DNA from: Rhodopseudomonas sp. | GTDB taxonomy: Bacteria > Pseudomonadota > Alphaproteobacteria > Rhizobiales > Xanthobacteraceae | DNA length: 64,000 nucleotides | NCBI GenBank assembly: GCA_016124795.1 | Contig: WGNB01000001.1 | Coordinates: 62,001-126,000 of the forward strand | Direction of reading: 5' to 3' | Shown: piece after piece, positions 25,793 to 34,454 of the stretch | Layout: each line of letters opens with the position of its first letter | How positions within the stretch are numbered: position 1 is the first letter of the stretch | Notes under the pieces: model-generated | What the model saw: only the letters and a program-made list of their open reading frames with translations | Databases searched by the model: none | Told to the model about the DNA's origin: nothing | Program-made: the position numbers and the translations under genes

Positions 25793-26467
25793 TCATTCGG
25801 CGGGAGAGGGGAGCGGTTCACGATCGGTGTCCGGATCGGCGGTGACCTTGGGGCCTCCGGTGATCATCGCGCCGATGGTTTTGGGGACCAGCAGTGCCAG
25901 CGCGACATGGACAACGAGAAACAGGACGATGGCGGTCATGCCGAGGAAGTGGGCGAGACGCGCACCCTGGAAATCGTAGAACAGGTTCACGAGGGCGGAA
26001 AGCTGGACCGGTTTCCAGATCGCCCATCCGGTGATGACCTGAAGAACGATGACCAGGATGACGCCGACATAGAGGGTCTTCTGCACGGCGTTGTAATGGG
26101 TGATGTCGTCATGTGCCAGCTTGAAGGTGAGCGCGGCCTTGATATCGGCGATGACGGCGCGCGGCCAGATCGGCAACATCTTGCGCCGGAAGCGGCCGGT
26201 GTAGAAGCCATAGGCGATGTAGCACAGGCCATTGACCATCAGCACCCACATCGCGAAAAAATGCCATTGCAGGCCGTGCTGCGCGTAGAGCCCGAGCGTG
26301 ATCCAATCGGGAAAATGTAGCCAGCCGAATAGTACTTCGTCGTTATAGATTTTCCAGCCGCTGCCGATCAGCAAGATCATCGCAATCGCGTTGGTCCAGT
26401 GCATGATACGCAGCGCCGCCGGGTGCAAATGACGGCGTTGTGATTTGACCGTGAGGGTGTCCGTCAT
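25793..26467 (-). CDS. Cytochrome b561-type membrane electron carrier
   Basis: Four-helix di-haem membrane protein (224 residues) of the bacterial cytochrome b561/Ni-Fe b-type family (PF01292). Haem His candidates: RIMHWTNA, YAQHGLQWHFF, ARLAHFLGM and VVHVALALL. ATG 26467 opens the conserved part; the longer frame to 26536 adds 23 unrelated residues. It ends 12 nt before the molybdoenzyme gene and is transcribed with it, so it likely hands quinol electrons to that periplasmic enzyme. Confidence 0.88.
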   Translation of the reverse strand: MTDTLTVKSQRRHLHPAALRIMHWTNAIAMILLIGSGWKIYNDEVLFGWLHFPDWITLGLYAQHGLQWHFFAMWVLMVNGLCYIAYGFYTGRFRRKMLPIWPRAVIADIKAALTFKLAHDDITHYNAVQKTLYVGVILVIVLQVITGWAIWKPVQLSALVNLFYDFQGARLAHFLGMTAIVLFLVVHVALALLVPKTIGAMITGGPKVTADPDTDREPLPSPAE

Positions 26468-26603
26468 GATGGTCAGACTCGAATGATTTTCAATAAACGC
26501 GATTAAGCAGGAAAACGGTTTTGACGCGCAACACACGACTTCGTGTAATCGTTAGCTGTCGTATGGTGATGCTGCGCAGTGTCGTGGTCTGTAGGAGCGC
26601 CTG

Positions 26604-27176
26604 ATGTTTCGCCTGTTTTATCTTGCCCTGGGTCTCGTCGCACTTGTTTTGTCCGGGCAAAGCGCGGTGGTGCATGCAGCCGATTCGGCATGGCCGGGGC
26701 ACGGCGACGGGGTCATGCGGATCGCCGCCAATCCGCCCCACGGCATGCCGGCGGGGATCCGCAATAGCGCAAAGGCGGACGATGGCGACGATCAAGGTGG
26801 CGACGACAAGGAATTGACCCCGGCGCAGAAGATGCAGAAGCGCTTTCCGCAGCCGACGCAGGTCGGTCATCTGATCGGTCTGCCGGTGCTCGACGATGAC
26901 GATTCCACCATCGGCTATATCCGCGAGGTCGTGCGGGCGCCGGATGGGAAAATTTCCCTGATTTTGCCCTACAGCCGGTGGTTCGGCTGGCTGCCGGTCG
27001 CCTGGGGCAAGCGTCCGGTCGCGGTGCCGATCGAGGTTGTCACCATTCTGGCGCGTCAACTTGATTCGGTCGACATGCCGCGTAGCGACTACGACGACGC
27101 CGAAACGTGGCAGCCGTCACAGGGGAAGCCTTTGGCGGCGGACGAAAAGATTTTGGTGGCGCTCGGCCGGAGGTAA
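26604..27176 (+). CDS. Exported PRC-barrel-like protein
   Basis: A 190-residue protein with a signal peptide (about residues 1-25, ending VHAAD). An acidic linker (DDGDDQGGDDKE) precedes a compact beta-rich domain from about residue 85 resembling a PRC barrel (VGHLIGLPVLDDDDSTIGYIREVV, then PVAVPIEVVTIL). PRC barrels mediate binding to other proteins or RNA; a periplasmic one is commonly of unknown role. AGGAG lies 6 nt before the ATG. Divergent from the molybdoenzyme pair, with a short palindrome (ACACGA-CT-TCGTGT) in the 136-nt gap. Confidence 0.6.
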   Translation: MFRLFYLALGLVALVLSGQSAVVHAADSAWPGHGDGVMRIAANPPHGMPAGIRNSAKADDGDDQGGDDKELTPAQKMQKRFPQPTQVGHLIGLPVLDDDDSTIGYIREVVRAPDGKISLILPYSRWFGWLPVAWGKRPVAVPIEVVTILARQLDSVDMPRSDYDDAETWQPSQGKPLAADEKILVALGRR

Positions 27177-27258
27177 GTGCGCCGCTGGATCCGTCGATGG
27201 GGAGTAAATCCTTCTCGGCGACGGGAACCCTCAGCACCAGACAGTGTTATGAATCGAT

Positions 27259-28413
27259 ATGGATGATCAGACAAAGGCCAGGCTGAGTTTGCGGACGCTG
27301 GCAGCGCAAGCTCTGGGGATGCATGACCCGGTTACCAAGGGGATTGTGCAGCCGATCCATATGTCGGCGACTTATCTGCGCGATTCCGACAACGGCTATC
27401 GGGCGGGCTATGTCTATGGTCATACCGATAATGTCTCGGTGCAGCAGGCGGAACATCTAATCGCGGCGCTGGAAGGTGCCGACGAGGCGCTGCTGTTCGG
27501 TTCCGGCATGGCGGCGGCGACGACGGTGTTGCTGGCTCTGGAGAAGCCGACCCATATTATTGCTTCGCAGGTAATGTATTGGGGATTCCGCTCCTGGCTG
27601 CGGGAGATCGGCCGTTATGGTCATACCGTGACCTTTGTCGAGACATCGGACCTCGATGCGGTACGCGCTGCGGTTCGACCGGGCGAGACCGGATTGTTTT
27701 GGATTGAAACGCCGAGCAATCCGCTTTGGACGATCACCGATATTGCCGCGATCTGCGACATCGCCCATGCAGCCGATGCGCTTGTCTGCGTCGACTCGAC
27801 GGTTGCGACGCCGATTTTCACCCGGCCGCTGGCGTTGGGCGCCGATATCGTAATGCATTCGGCTACCAAATATCTCAATGGCCATTCCGATGTCATAGCC
27901 GGTGCCCTGGCGGTTGCGAGCGACGGTCCGTTGTGGCGACGGATCGCCAAGATGCGTGGCCAGCTTGGCGGCGCGCTCAATCCATTCGATGCCTGGCTGC
28001 TGATGCGCGGCATGCGGACGCTCGACGTTCGGGTCCGGGCGCAGGCCAAGAGTGCGGCCAGTCTGGTGGAGCGTCTGGTCGGACATCCGGCGGTCTCGAC
28101 GGTCCTTTACCCGGGACTGGCGACGCATCCGGGCCATGCCGTCGCGATGCGGCAGATGACGGGCGGTTTCGGCGGTATGTTTTCGTTGCGGATCGGCAAA
28201 GGCGAGAAAGCGGCGATTGCGGTGGCGGCTTGTGTCGAGCTTTGGAAGCGGGCAACTTCGCTCGGCGGCGTCGAAAGCCTGATCGAGCACCGGGCCTCGA
28301 TCGAGGGTGAAGGCTCGCCTTGTCCCGGTGATCTGTTGCGCTTTTCGGTCGGCCTCGAAGATGCAGACGAACTGTATTTTGATTTGACCCGCGCTTTGTC
28401 GGTCGCGCTTTAA
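27259..28413 (+). CDS. Cys/Met-metabolism PLP lyase (cystathionine beta-lyase type)
   Basis: Fold type I PLP enzyme of the MetB/MetC family, 384 residues. PLP Lys204 is in HSATKYLNGHSDVIAG; other family blocks are TYLRDSDNGYRAGYVYGHTDN, FGSGMAAAT, WIETPSNP and SLGGVESLIEHRAS. The Tyr of YGHTDN corresponds to the YxRxxNP loop but the following Arg and Asn-Pro are changed (YGHTDNVS), so the specificity may differ from standard enzymes. Likely beta-elimination of cystathionine or a related thioether. Followed after 10 nt by the nucleotidyltransferase-like gene. Confidence 0.85.
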   Translation: MDDQTKARLSLRTLAAQALGMHDPVTKGIVQPIHMSATYLRDSDNGYRAGYVYGHTDNVSVQQAEHLIAALEGADEALLFGSGMAAATTVLLALEKPTHIIASQVMYWGFRSWLREIGRYGHTVTFVETSDLDAVRAAVRPGETGLFWIETPSNPLWTITDIAAICDIAHAADALVCVDSTVATPIFTRPLALGADIVMHSATKYLNGHSDVIAGALAVASDGPLWRRIAKMRGQLGGALNPFDAWLLMRGMRTLDVRVRAQAKSAASLVERLVGHPAVSTVLYPGLATHPGHAVAMRQMTGGFGGMFSLRIGKGEKAAIAVAACVELWKRATSLGGVESLIEHRASIEGEGSPCPGDLLRFSVGLEDADELYFDLTRALSVAL

Positions 28414-28423
28414 CGAGACAGCC

Positions 28424-29143
28424 ATGAAACCGATTGCGGTTGCTATTATCTGTAAAACACCGGCGGCCGGAAAATCAAAAACCCGGCTGTCGCCACCGTT
28501 GCGGCCGGAGGAATGCGCCGCGATCTCGCGCTGTTTTATCGGCGATCTTGCGGTGACCATTGACGAACTGGCTGAAGAGGGTGACGCAGCGGCTTGCGCG
28601 GTCTATACGCCGGCTGGCTCGGAAGACGAATTGCGCCGCTTGTTACCAAACGGATTTCATCTGACCTTGCAGTGCGAGGGCGACCTCGGCGCGCGGTTGC
28701 TGCAAGGCACCGTCGACCTGATCGACGCCGGCTTTGGCGGCGCCATCTTGGTCAATTCGGATTCACCGACCTTGCCCAAATCGATCCTGCGCGCTGCGGT
28801 CGATGCGGTGCGGGCCGGCGACAGCGTCGTGTTGAGCCCGGCCTTTGATGGCGGCTATACGCTGATCGGTCTGTCCCGGCCGCATCGGCATTTGTTCGCC
28901 GATATGCCCTGGAGCACGCCGGACGTCTATCGCCTGACCCTGGAACGGGCGCGGGAAATCGGCCTTCCGGTCGTGAATGTGCCGGGCTGGTACGATGTCG
29001 ATGATGCGGCATCTTTCGCCATGCTTGAAGCCGAATTCAACGGTGTGCCACCGGCTTTTGCCGCGCCCGGGCTGATTGGCGCCGCGGCGCCGGCGACCCG
29101 GCGTTTCGTTGAACAGCGGCAGCATGCCTTGATGCGGGTCTAG
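28424..29143 (+). CDS. DUF2064/TIGR04282-type nucleotidyltransferase-like protein
   Basis: A 239-residue protein of the glycosyltransferase-A fold group named rSAM/selenodomain-associated transferase 1 (DUF2064). Family features: N-terminal CKTPAAGKSKTRLSP, the VNSDSPTLP loop with a metal-binding Asp, and GGYTLIGL. Members are thought to transfer nucleotides or sugars, and some act in arsenosugar synthesis. Next to a GT2 glycosyltransferase 1 nt downstream, so probably in the same pathway. Substrate unknown. Confidence 0.85.
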   Translation: MKPIAVAIICKTPAAGKSKTRLSPPLRPEECAAISRCFIGDLAVTIDELAEEGDAAACAVYTPAGSEDELRRLLPNGFHLTLQCEGDLGARLLQGTVDLIDAGFGGAILVNSDSPTLPKSILRAAVDAVRAGDSVVLSPAFDGGYTLIGLSRPHRHLFADMPWSTPDVYRLTLERAREIGLPVVNVPGWYDVDDAASFAMLEAEFNGVPPAFAAPGLIGAAAPATRRFVEQRQHALMRV

Positions 29144-29144
29144 G

Positions 29145-29879
29145 ATGATCCTTCCCGCCGGTCCGCATTTCGTTAGCGTTGTCATCCCCTGTCTCAACGA
29201 AGAAGAGCCGATCGCCGATGTAGTGCGGGAGGTTCTGGCGCAGCAGGTCGATGAAGTGATCGTTGTCGACAACGGTTCGGCCGACCGGACCGCCGAGCGC
29301 GCCGCCGCGGCCGGTGCTCGTGTGGTCCATGAGCCCGTGCCGGGTTATGGGCGCGCTTGCGCCGCCGGTTTAAGGGCTGTCGACCGCTTCTGTGATATTG
29401 TCTGCTTTCTAGATGGCGATGGCAGCGACGTGCCGGCGTTTTTGATCGATGTCGTCGGCCCGATCGCAGACGGTCGCGCCGATTTTACCATGGGATCGCG
29501 GCTACGCGGACGGCGCGAGCCCGGCAGCATGACGCCGCAGCAGATTCTTGCCGGCTGGCTGGCCGGCTTGCTTTTGCGCTTTACGTACGGCGTTCGGTTC
29601 ACCGACATGTCGCCGTTTCGTGCGATGCGGGTTGATCGCTTGCGTGCGCTTGGTATGCAGGAGCGCACGTATGGCTGGAATCTGGAAATGCAGATGCGGG
29701 TCGCCGCAGCGCGTCTGCGTATCCTTGAAATTCCTGTCGATCATCGCTGCCGTCAGGGTGGGGTGTCGAAGGTGTCCGGTAATCTGATTGCCGGGGTCAA
29801 AGCGGCTTGGAAAATTGTCACCACCTTCCTGCGGCTGGCGCTCGGGTTGAAGCGGCAGCCGGCTGCCCGATATTTTTGA
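29145..29879 (+). CDS. GT2-family glycosyltransferase
   Basis: Family 2 glycosyltransferase (244 residues), similar to dolichyl-phosphate mannose synthase types. Metal-binding DGDGSD is at about residue 87 and the nucleotide-sugar start SVVIPCLNEEEPI at about 11. No transmembrane domain apart from a short hydrophobic stretch near AGWLAGLLL. Lies between the DUF2064 gene and the epimerase with 1-nt and 27-nt gaps, forming a small sugar-transfer operon. Sugar and acceptor are unknown. Confidence 0.88.
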   Translation: MILPAGPHFVSVVIPCLNEEEPIADVVREVLAQQVDEVIVVDNGSADRTAERAAAAGARVVHEPVPGYGRACAAGLRAVDRFCDIVCFLDGDGSDVPAFLIDVVGPIADGRADFTMGSRLRGRREPGSMTPQQILAGWLAGLLLRFTYGVRFTDMSPFRAMRVDRLRALGMQERTYGWNLEMQMRVAAARLRILEIPVDHRCRQGGVSKVSGNLIAGVKAAWKIVTTFLRLALGLKRQPAARYF

Positions 29880-29906
29880 TCGTTTTTGCGATAGAAGGAT
29901 TGCGAC

Positions 29907-30932
29907 ATGCGGGTATTGTTGACCGGCGGCGCCGGCTTTATCGGCCGGCACGTACTCAACGAACTGCTGCGGCGGGGCCATTCGGTGCGCGTACTCGATT
30001 CGTTGCGCCCGGATGTTCATGCTGATGGCAAGACGAACTCCCTCGACGCTGAATTGATGGTTGCCGACGTGCGAGATTCGGCGGCCATCGACAGGGCTCT
30101 GGTCGGCATAGAAGCGGTCCTGCATCTGGCGGCCAAGGTTGGACTGGGGGTCGCGGTCAGCGATTTGCCGGATTATGCTTCGTCGAACGATGCCGGTACC
30201 GCCGAATTGCTGGCGGGTATGGCGCGTGCCGGCGTCAATCGATTGACGTTGGCAAGTTCGATGGTTGTCTATGGCGAAGGTATCGGACATTGCCCGGAGC
30301 ATGGCCCGGTGCGGCCCGCGCCACGTAACGAGGCTGCGCTTGCCGCCGGCAACTTCGAGCCGCCGTGCCCGCATTGCGGCAGGCCGCTGGAGGCCGCGCT
30401 GGTGACCGAAGACGCCCCGCTTGATCCGCGCAATGCTTATGCCAGCAGCAAGCTCGCGCAGGAGTTTTATGCCTCGAACTGGGCGCGGGTCACCGGCGGT
30501 TCAGTGGCCGCGTTGCGCTATCATAATGTCTATGGCCCCGGTATGCCGCGCGATACGCCTTATGCCGGTGTTGCCGCGATTTTCACGTCGGCACTCAGGC
30601 GTGGCGAGGCCCCCAAAGTGTTCGAGGATGGCCGTATGCGCCGTGATTTTGTTCATGTTCGTGACGTCGCGGCCGCCACCGTGCGCGCTTGCGAGGCGCA
30701 TCGCGACGGCGTGCGCGCCTTCAATGTCGGTTCCGGCACGCCACGCACCGTCGGCGAAATGGCGCGGGCGTTGGCCGAGACGCTCAAAGGCCCGGTACCG
30801 GTCGTCACCGGGCATTACCGCCTTGGCGATGTCCGTCACATCACCGCCGATTCTTCGCGATTGCGCGATGAACTGGGTTGGTCGCCGCAGGTTGATTTCA
30901 GCGATGGCATGGCCGAACTGGCTCGGCTTTGA
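29907..30932 (+). CDS. NAD-dependent sugar epimerase/dehydratase with CxxC insert
   Basis: Extended SDR (341 residues). Rossmann motif GGAGFIGRH is at about residue 7-15 and the catalytic YASSK near 180. Between strand 5 and the catalytic Tyr there is an insert with CPHCG, a feature I associate with the dTDP-L-rhamnose 4-epimerase-like group. The closing block FNVGSGTPRTVGEMARAL is typical. Completes the DUF2064-GT2-epimerase set. Exact sugar unknown. Confidence 0.85.
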   Translation: MRVLLTGGAGFIGRHVLNELLRRGHSVRVLDSLRPDVHADGKTNSLDAELMVADVRDSAAIDRALVGIEAVLHLAAKVGLGVAVSDLPDYASSNDAGTAELLAGMARAGVNRLTLASSMVVYGEGIGHCPEHGPVRPAPRNEAALAAGNFEPPCPHCGRPLEAALVTEDAPLDPRNAYASSKLAQEFYASNWARVTGGSVAALRYHNVYGPGMPRDTPYAGVAAIFTSALRRGEAPKVFEDGRMRRDFVHVRDVAAATVRACEAHRDGVRAFNVGSGTPRTVGEMARALAETLKGPVPVVTGHYRLGDVRHITADSSRLRDELGWSPQVDFSDGMAELARL

Positions 30933-30949
30933 CGCGCGTCGCGGGTCGC

Positions 30950-32575
30950 TTATGACGGCTGCTCGAACGGTTTGCCGAACTCCTGTTCGTAATGAGCTTC
31001 GTCCCAGACCCCGATCAGGATGCCTGGCGGCTCGCGGCCAGCCATCTGATTGACCCGTTCGGCCGTCACAGTGATGCGATTATGATGCCGGCGTGCCCAG
31101 GCGAAGATCGCTTCGCTCATGCGGGTGCGGACCGCCTCATGCGCTGGATCGCCGCCGATATCGCTCAGTTCGTCCGGATCGGTATCGAGGTCGAACAGCA
31201 TCGGGCGGAAGCCCTCGCAATGCACGTATTTCCAGCGCTGGTCGCGGATCATGATCAGGCGGGCATCGTTCTGGTCGATGTCGAGGTCGGTCCGCGCGCT
31301 GCGGGTCGCATAGTCATATTCGGAAATGACGTAATTGCGCCACCTCTCGGGCTTGCCATTGCCATGCAGCAGCGGTGACAGCGTGCGGCCCTCGAGAATA
31401 TGAGGCAGCGCCTTTCCGCCGAAGAAGTCCAGGAAGGTCGGGGCCAGGTCGATGCCTTCGACTAGCGCTTTCGTGGCGGTGCCGCGCGTTGCGTCGGCTT
31501 CGGGGCGCGGGTCGTAGATGATCAGCGGCACCCTGACGGATTGTTCGAAGAACAGGTCTTTTTCGCCCATCCAGTGATCGCCGAGGTAGTCGCCATGATC
31601 CGACGTCATAACGATCATCGTATTGTCGAACAGGCCGTTCTTCTTCATATAGTTGAAAAGGACGCCAAGCTGATCGTCGAGCTGCTTGATGAGGCCCATA
31701 TAGGCGGGAATGACGCGTTCGCGAACCTCGTCGCGTGAGAAGGCTCGGCATACGCGGCTTCTTTGATAGGCGGCATAGACCGGATGGTCTGTTTGCCGTT
31801 CGGCGTCGGAACGGACGGGCGGGATGATGTGTTCCGGCCCGTACATGTTGTGATAGGGCGCCGGTACGATATAGGGCCAATGCGGCTTGATATAGGAGAG
31901 ATGGCAGAGCCATGGCTGGTCGCCGGCGCTTTCCATGAAGTCGATGGCGCGCCGTGTCATGTAAGGCGTCTCGGAATGCTCGTCGGGGACGCGCGCCGGC
32001 AGGTTTCCATACCGCATCAGCCAACCTGACAGGATTTCGCCGTCGTCGCCTTCGGCGGAATTGGCCCATTCCTCCCACGGGTTGCGGCCGCGAAAGCCAT
32101 GCTGGCGAAGATAGTTATCGTAATCCGGCTCGGGGTCGTATCCGCCGTTCGGATGCAGACCGTCGTCGCGTTCGAACGGTTCGAACCCGCATTGCGATAG
32201 CAACACGCCGATATTGGATGCCGGATCAATGCCGAGCCATTGCATGCCTTTGATGTCGGGTGTCATATGGGTCTTGCCGACGAGAGCGGCGCGCACGCCG
32301 AGCGGACGGACGTGGTCGCCCAGCGTCGGTTCGCCGACCCGCAGCGGGAAGCCGTTCCAGGTTGCGCCATGGGAATGGCAATAACGGCCGGTGTAATAGC
32401 TCATGCGTGACGGGCCACAGAACGGCGACTGTACGTAGGCGCGGTCGAAGCGCACGCCTTGGGCCGCCAGCGCGTCGAGGTTCGGCGTCTTGAGGTGTGG
32501 GTGGCCGTAACAGGACAGATAGTCCCAGCGCAGTTGATCGGCCATGATCCACAGCACATTTTTAGGCGAGGGCAT
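30950..32575 (-). CDS. Sulfatase / phosphonate monoester hydrolase
   Basis: Alkaline-phosphatase superfamily hydrolase (541 residues). Cys53 in the CGPSR signature would be converted to formylglycine by a maturase; metal-binding Asp13 is in IMADQLRWD, and the second metal site is TSDHGDYLGDH. The length and the PMH-like motif KPHWPYIVPAPYH favour the phosphonate monoester hydrolase/choline-sulfatase-like branch. No signal peptide, so the ester is hydrolysed in the cytoplasm. It starts 30 nt after the TRAP permease gene, so the transported anion is probably its substrate (inference). Sulfate versus phosphonate ester specificity not resolved. Confidence 0.88.
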   Translation of the reverse strand: MPSPKNVLWIMADQLRWDYLSCYGHPHLKTPNLDALAAQGVRFDRAYVQSPFCGPSRMSYYTGRYCHSHGATWNGFPLRVGEPTLGDHVRPLGVRAALVGKTHMTPDIKGMQWLGIDPASNIGVLLSQCGFEPFERDDGLHPNGGYDPEPDYDNYLRQHGFRGRNPWEEWANSAEGDDGEILSGWLMRYGNLPARVPDEHSETPYMTRRAIDFMESAGDQPWLCHLSYIKPHWPYIVPAPYHNMYGPEHIIPPVRSDAERQTDHPVYAAYQRSRVCRAFSRDEVRERVIPAYMGLIKQLDDQLGVLFNYMKKNGLFDNTMIVMTSDHGDYLGDHWMGEKDLFFEQSVRVPLIIYDPRPEADATRGTATKALVEGIDLAPTFLDFFGGKALPHILEGRTLSPLLHGNGKPERWRNYVISEYDYATRSARTDLDIDQNDARLIMIRDQRWKYVHCEGFRPMLFDLDTDPDELSDIGGDPAHEAVRTRMSEAIFAWARRHHNRITVTAERVNQMAGREPPGILIGVWDEAHYEQEFGKPFEQPS

Positions 32576-32605
32576 TCCGAAGTCTCCAAGGGGAAATGTG
32601 CGCGA

Positions 32606-33898
32606 TCACATCAATCTGGGCAGCAAGGTTGCGATCGGCGGGAACAGAAAGATCAGGATCAGGGCTATCAGGATGGCGCCGACGAATGGCATTACGCCGG
32701 CAAAGATGTTGGCCAGTTGCAGGTCCGGCATCACGGCCTTGACAACGAACACGTTCATACCGATCGGCGGCGTTATCAGCCCCAATTCGGTTACCAGCAC
32801 GACGACGATGCCGAACCAGATCATGTCGGTGCCGGCCTGGTTGAGCGCAGGCAGGAACACCGGAACCAGCAGTAGCAGGATGCCGATCGACTCGAAGATC
32901 ATGCCCATCAGGATGGCGATGAAGACCACGGCGATGACGAGGCCGGTTGGCGACAGGTGCATCGCCTCGACGACATCGAGTAGGACATAAGGCATGCCCG
33001 ACAGGTTGATGAACTCCGCGAAGACCAGCGCGCCGAAGATGACGATGAAAAGGGTAGCGGTCGTGCGCGCGGCTTCGGCCAGCGTCGATATCCAGTCGTC
33101 GAGCGTACGAAGATGGCCGCGGGCGATCGAGATGACGGCGGCGCCGAATGCGCCGATGCCAGCAGCTTCGGTGGGTGTGAATATGCTGCCGTAGATTCCA
33201 CCGAGCACCAACGTGAACAAGGCGAGCACCGGCCAGACGACCCGCAGCGCCTGGCGCTTGACCTCCGGCGGCAGCGGTTCGCCGGCCGGGCCGGACTTGG
33301 GATCGAGCCAGACGGTGAACATGACGGCGCCAAGGAATAGCAGCACCAGCAGCAGGCCAGGGACGACGCCAGCCATGAACAGCTTGCCGATATCCTGCTC
33401 GGCGATGATGGCGTAGATCACCAGCGGGACCGATGGCGGGATCATGATTCCAAGGGTGCCGGCGGCGGCGATCGACCCGGAGGCGAGGCTATCGGCATAT
33501 TTGAAATGCCGCATTGGCGGGATTGCGACTTTCGTCATTGTCGCGGCGGTGGCCAGTGATGAGCCGCACACCGCCGAAAATCCGGCGCAGGCCATCACCG
33601 TCGACAGCGCCAGACCGCCACGATATCGGCCGAAGCCGGCATAGGCTGCGCGATAGAGGTCCCGCGACAGGTCGGCGCGGTAGATGAAGGTGCCCATCAG
33701 GATGAACAGCGGGATGACGCTCAGATTGTAGTTCATGGCGTCGTCCATGATCTGCTGGCCGGTCAGCGACAAAGCCGGTCCCCAGCCGCGCAGATAGGCA
33801 AATCCGACGATGCCGACGAACATCGTGGCAAAGCCGACGCGGATACCGAAAAAACACAGGAGAATGAGGGCGGCGAAGCCGATCAGGGCTGGCGTCAC
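32606..33898 (-). CDS. TRAP transporter large permease (DctM type)
   Basis: Integral membrane permease (430 residues, about 12 helices) of a tripartite ATP-independent periplasmic transporter. Typical phrases: MGTFIYRADLSRDLY, GSSLATAATMTKVAIPPM and IMIPPSVPLVIYAI. I chose GTG 33898, which overlaps the DctQ stop as GTGA; the longer frame to 34021 reads the DctQ gene out of frame. Works with the DctQ and DctP genes upstream. Confidence 0.92.
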   Translation of the reverse strand: MTPALIGFAALILLCFFGIRVGFATMFVGIVGFAYLRGWGPALSLTGQQIMDDAMNYNLSVIPLFILMGTFIYRADLSRDLYRAAYAGFGRYRGGLALSTVMACAGFSAVCGSSLATAATMTKVAIPPMRHFKYADSLASGSIAAAGTLGIMIPPSVPLVIYAIIAEQDIGKLFMAGVVPGLLLVLLFLGAVMFTVWLDPKSGPAGEPLPPEVKRQALRVVWPVLALFTLVLGGIYGSIFTPTEAAGIGAFGAAVISIARGHLRTLDDWISTLAEAARTTATLFIVIFGALVFAEFINLSGMPYVLLDVVEAMHLSPTGLVIAVVFIAILMGMIFESIGILLLLVPVFLPALNQAGTDMIWFGIVVVLVTELGLITPPIGMNVFVVKAVMPDLQLANIFAGVMPFVGAILIALILIFLFPPIATLLPRLM

Positions 33899-34404
33899 AA
33901 GGCGGCTCCGGGATCGTCGGGGTGGTGGACCGGACGCGGCAGCATCAGGCCGAGGATTTGCGCGATCAAGCTGACGACCGACAGCCCGGCAACGGTGAAA
34001 GCGACGCTTGCGAAAGACCATTCGAGCACGACGGTCTTGCGGCCGATCTTCTCGGCGTGTAGCGCGAACTGGAACAGCTGATAGGCGATGACGGCCATCA
34101 TGCCGACCGAGAATATCTGGACGATGATGCGGCGTGAGGTCGGAAACAGCCGGTCGAGTTGGGGCTCGAACAGTTCTACGGTGATATGGTCGTCGCGGGC
34201 GTTAACGAGGCAGAGCCCGGCGAAAATGGTCATGGCGAGCAGGAACTGGATCATTTCGGCCGCGCCGAAAATCGGCGCGGCGAAAATATAGCGGCCGACC
34301 ACATCCGCGAAGGTCAGCATCATCATGATAAACAACAGTGCCGCAGCGGCAATTTCGCAGACACGGATCAGCGGGGGCAATAGAGCCTGAGCGAAAGCGC
34401 GCAT
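33895..34404 (-). CDS. TRAP transporter small permease (DctQ type)
   Basis: Four-helix small permease of 169 residues. Family features: the first-helix segment AAALLFIMMMLTFADVVGRY, the ITVELF motif and a C-terminal helix. Lies 50 nt after the binding protein gene and is coupled to the large permease by a 4-nt overlap. Confidence 0.9.
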   Translation of the reverse strand: MRAFAQALLPPLIRVCEIAAAALLFIMMMLTFADVVGRYIFAAPIFGAAEMIQFLLAMTIFAGLCLVNARDDHITVELFEPQLDRLFPTSRRIIVQIFSVGMMAVIAYQLFQFALHAEKIGRKTVVLEWSFASVAFTVAGLSVVSLIAQILGLMLPRPVHHPDDPGAAL

Positions 34405-34454
34405 ATTGAACCCCGCCGTACGATGGTGATGGCCGAAGACGCCGGACCGGCTGT

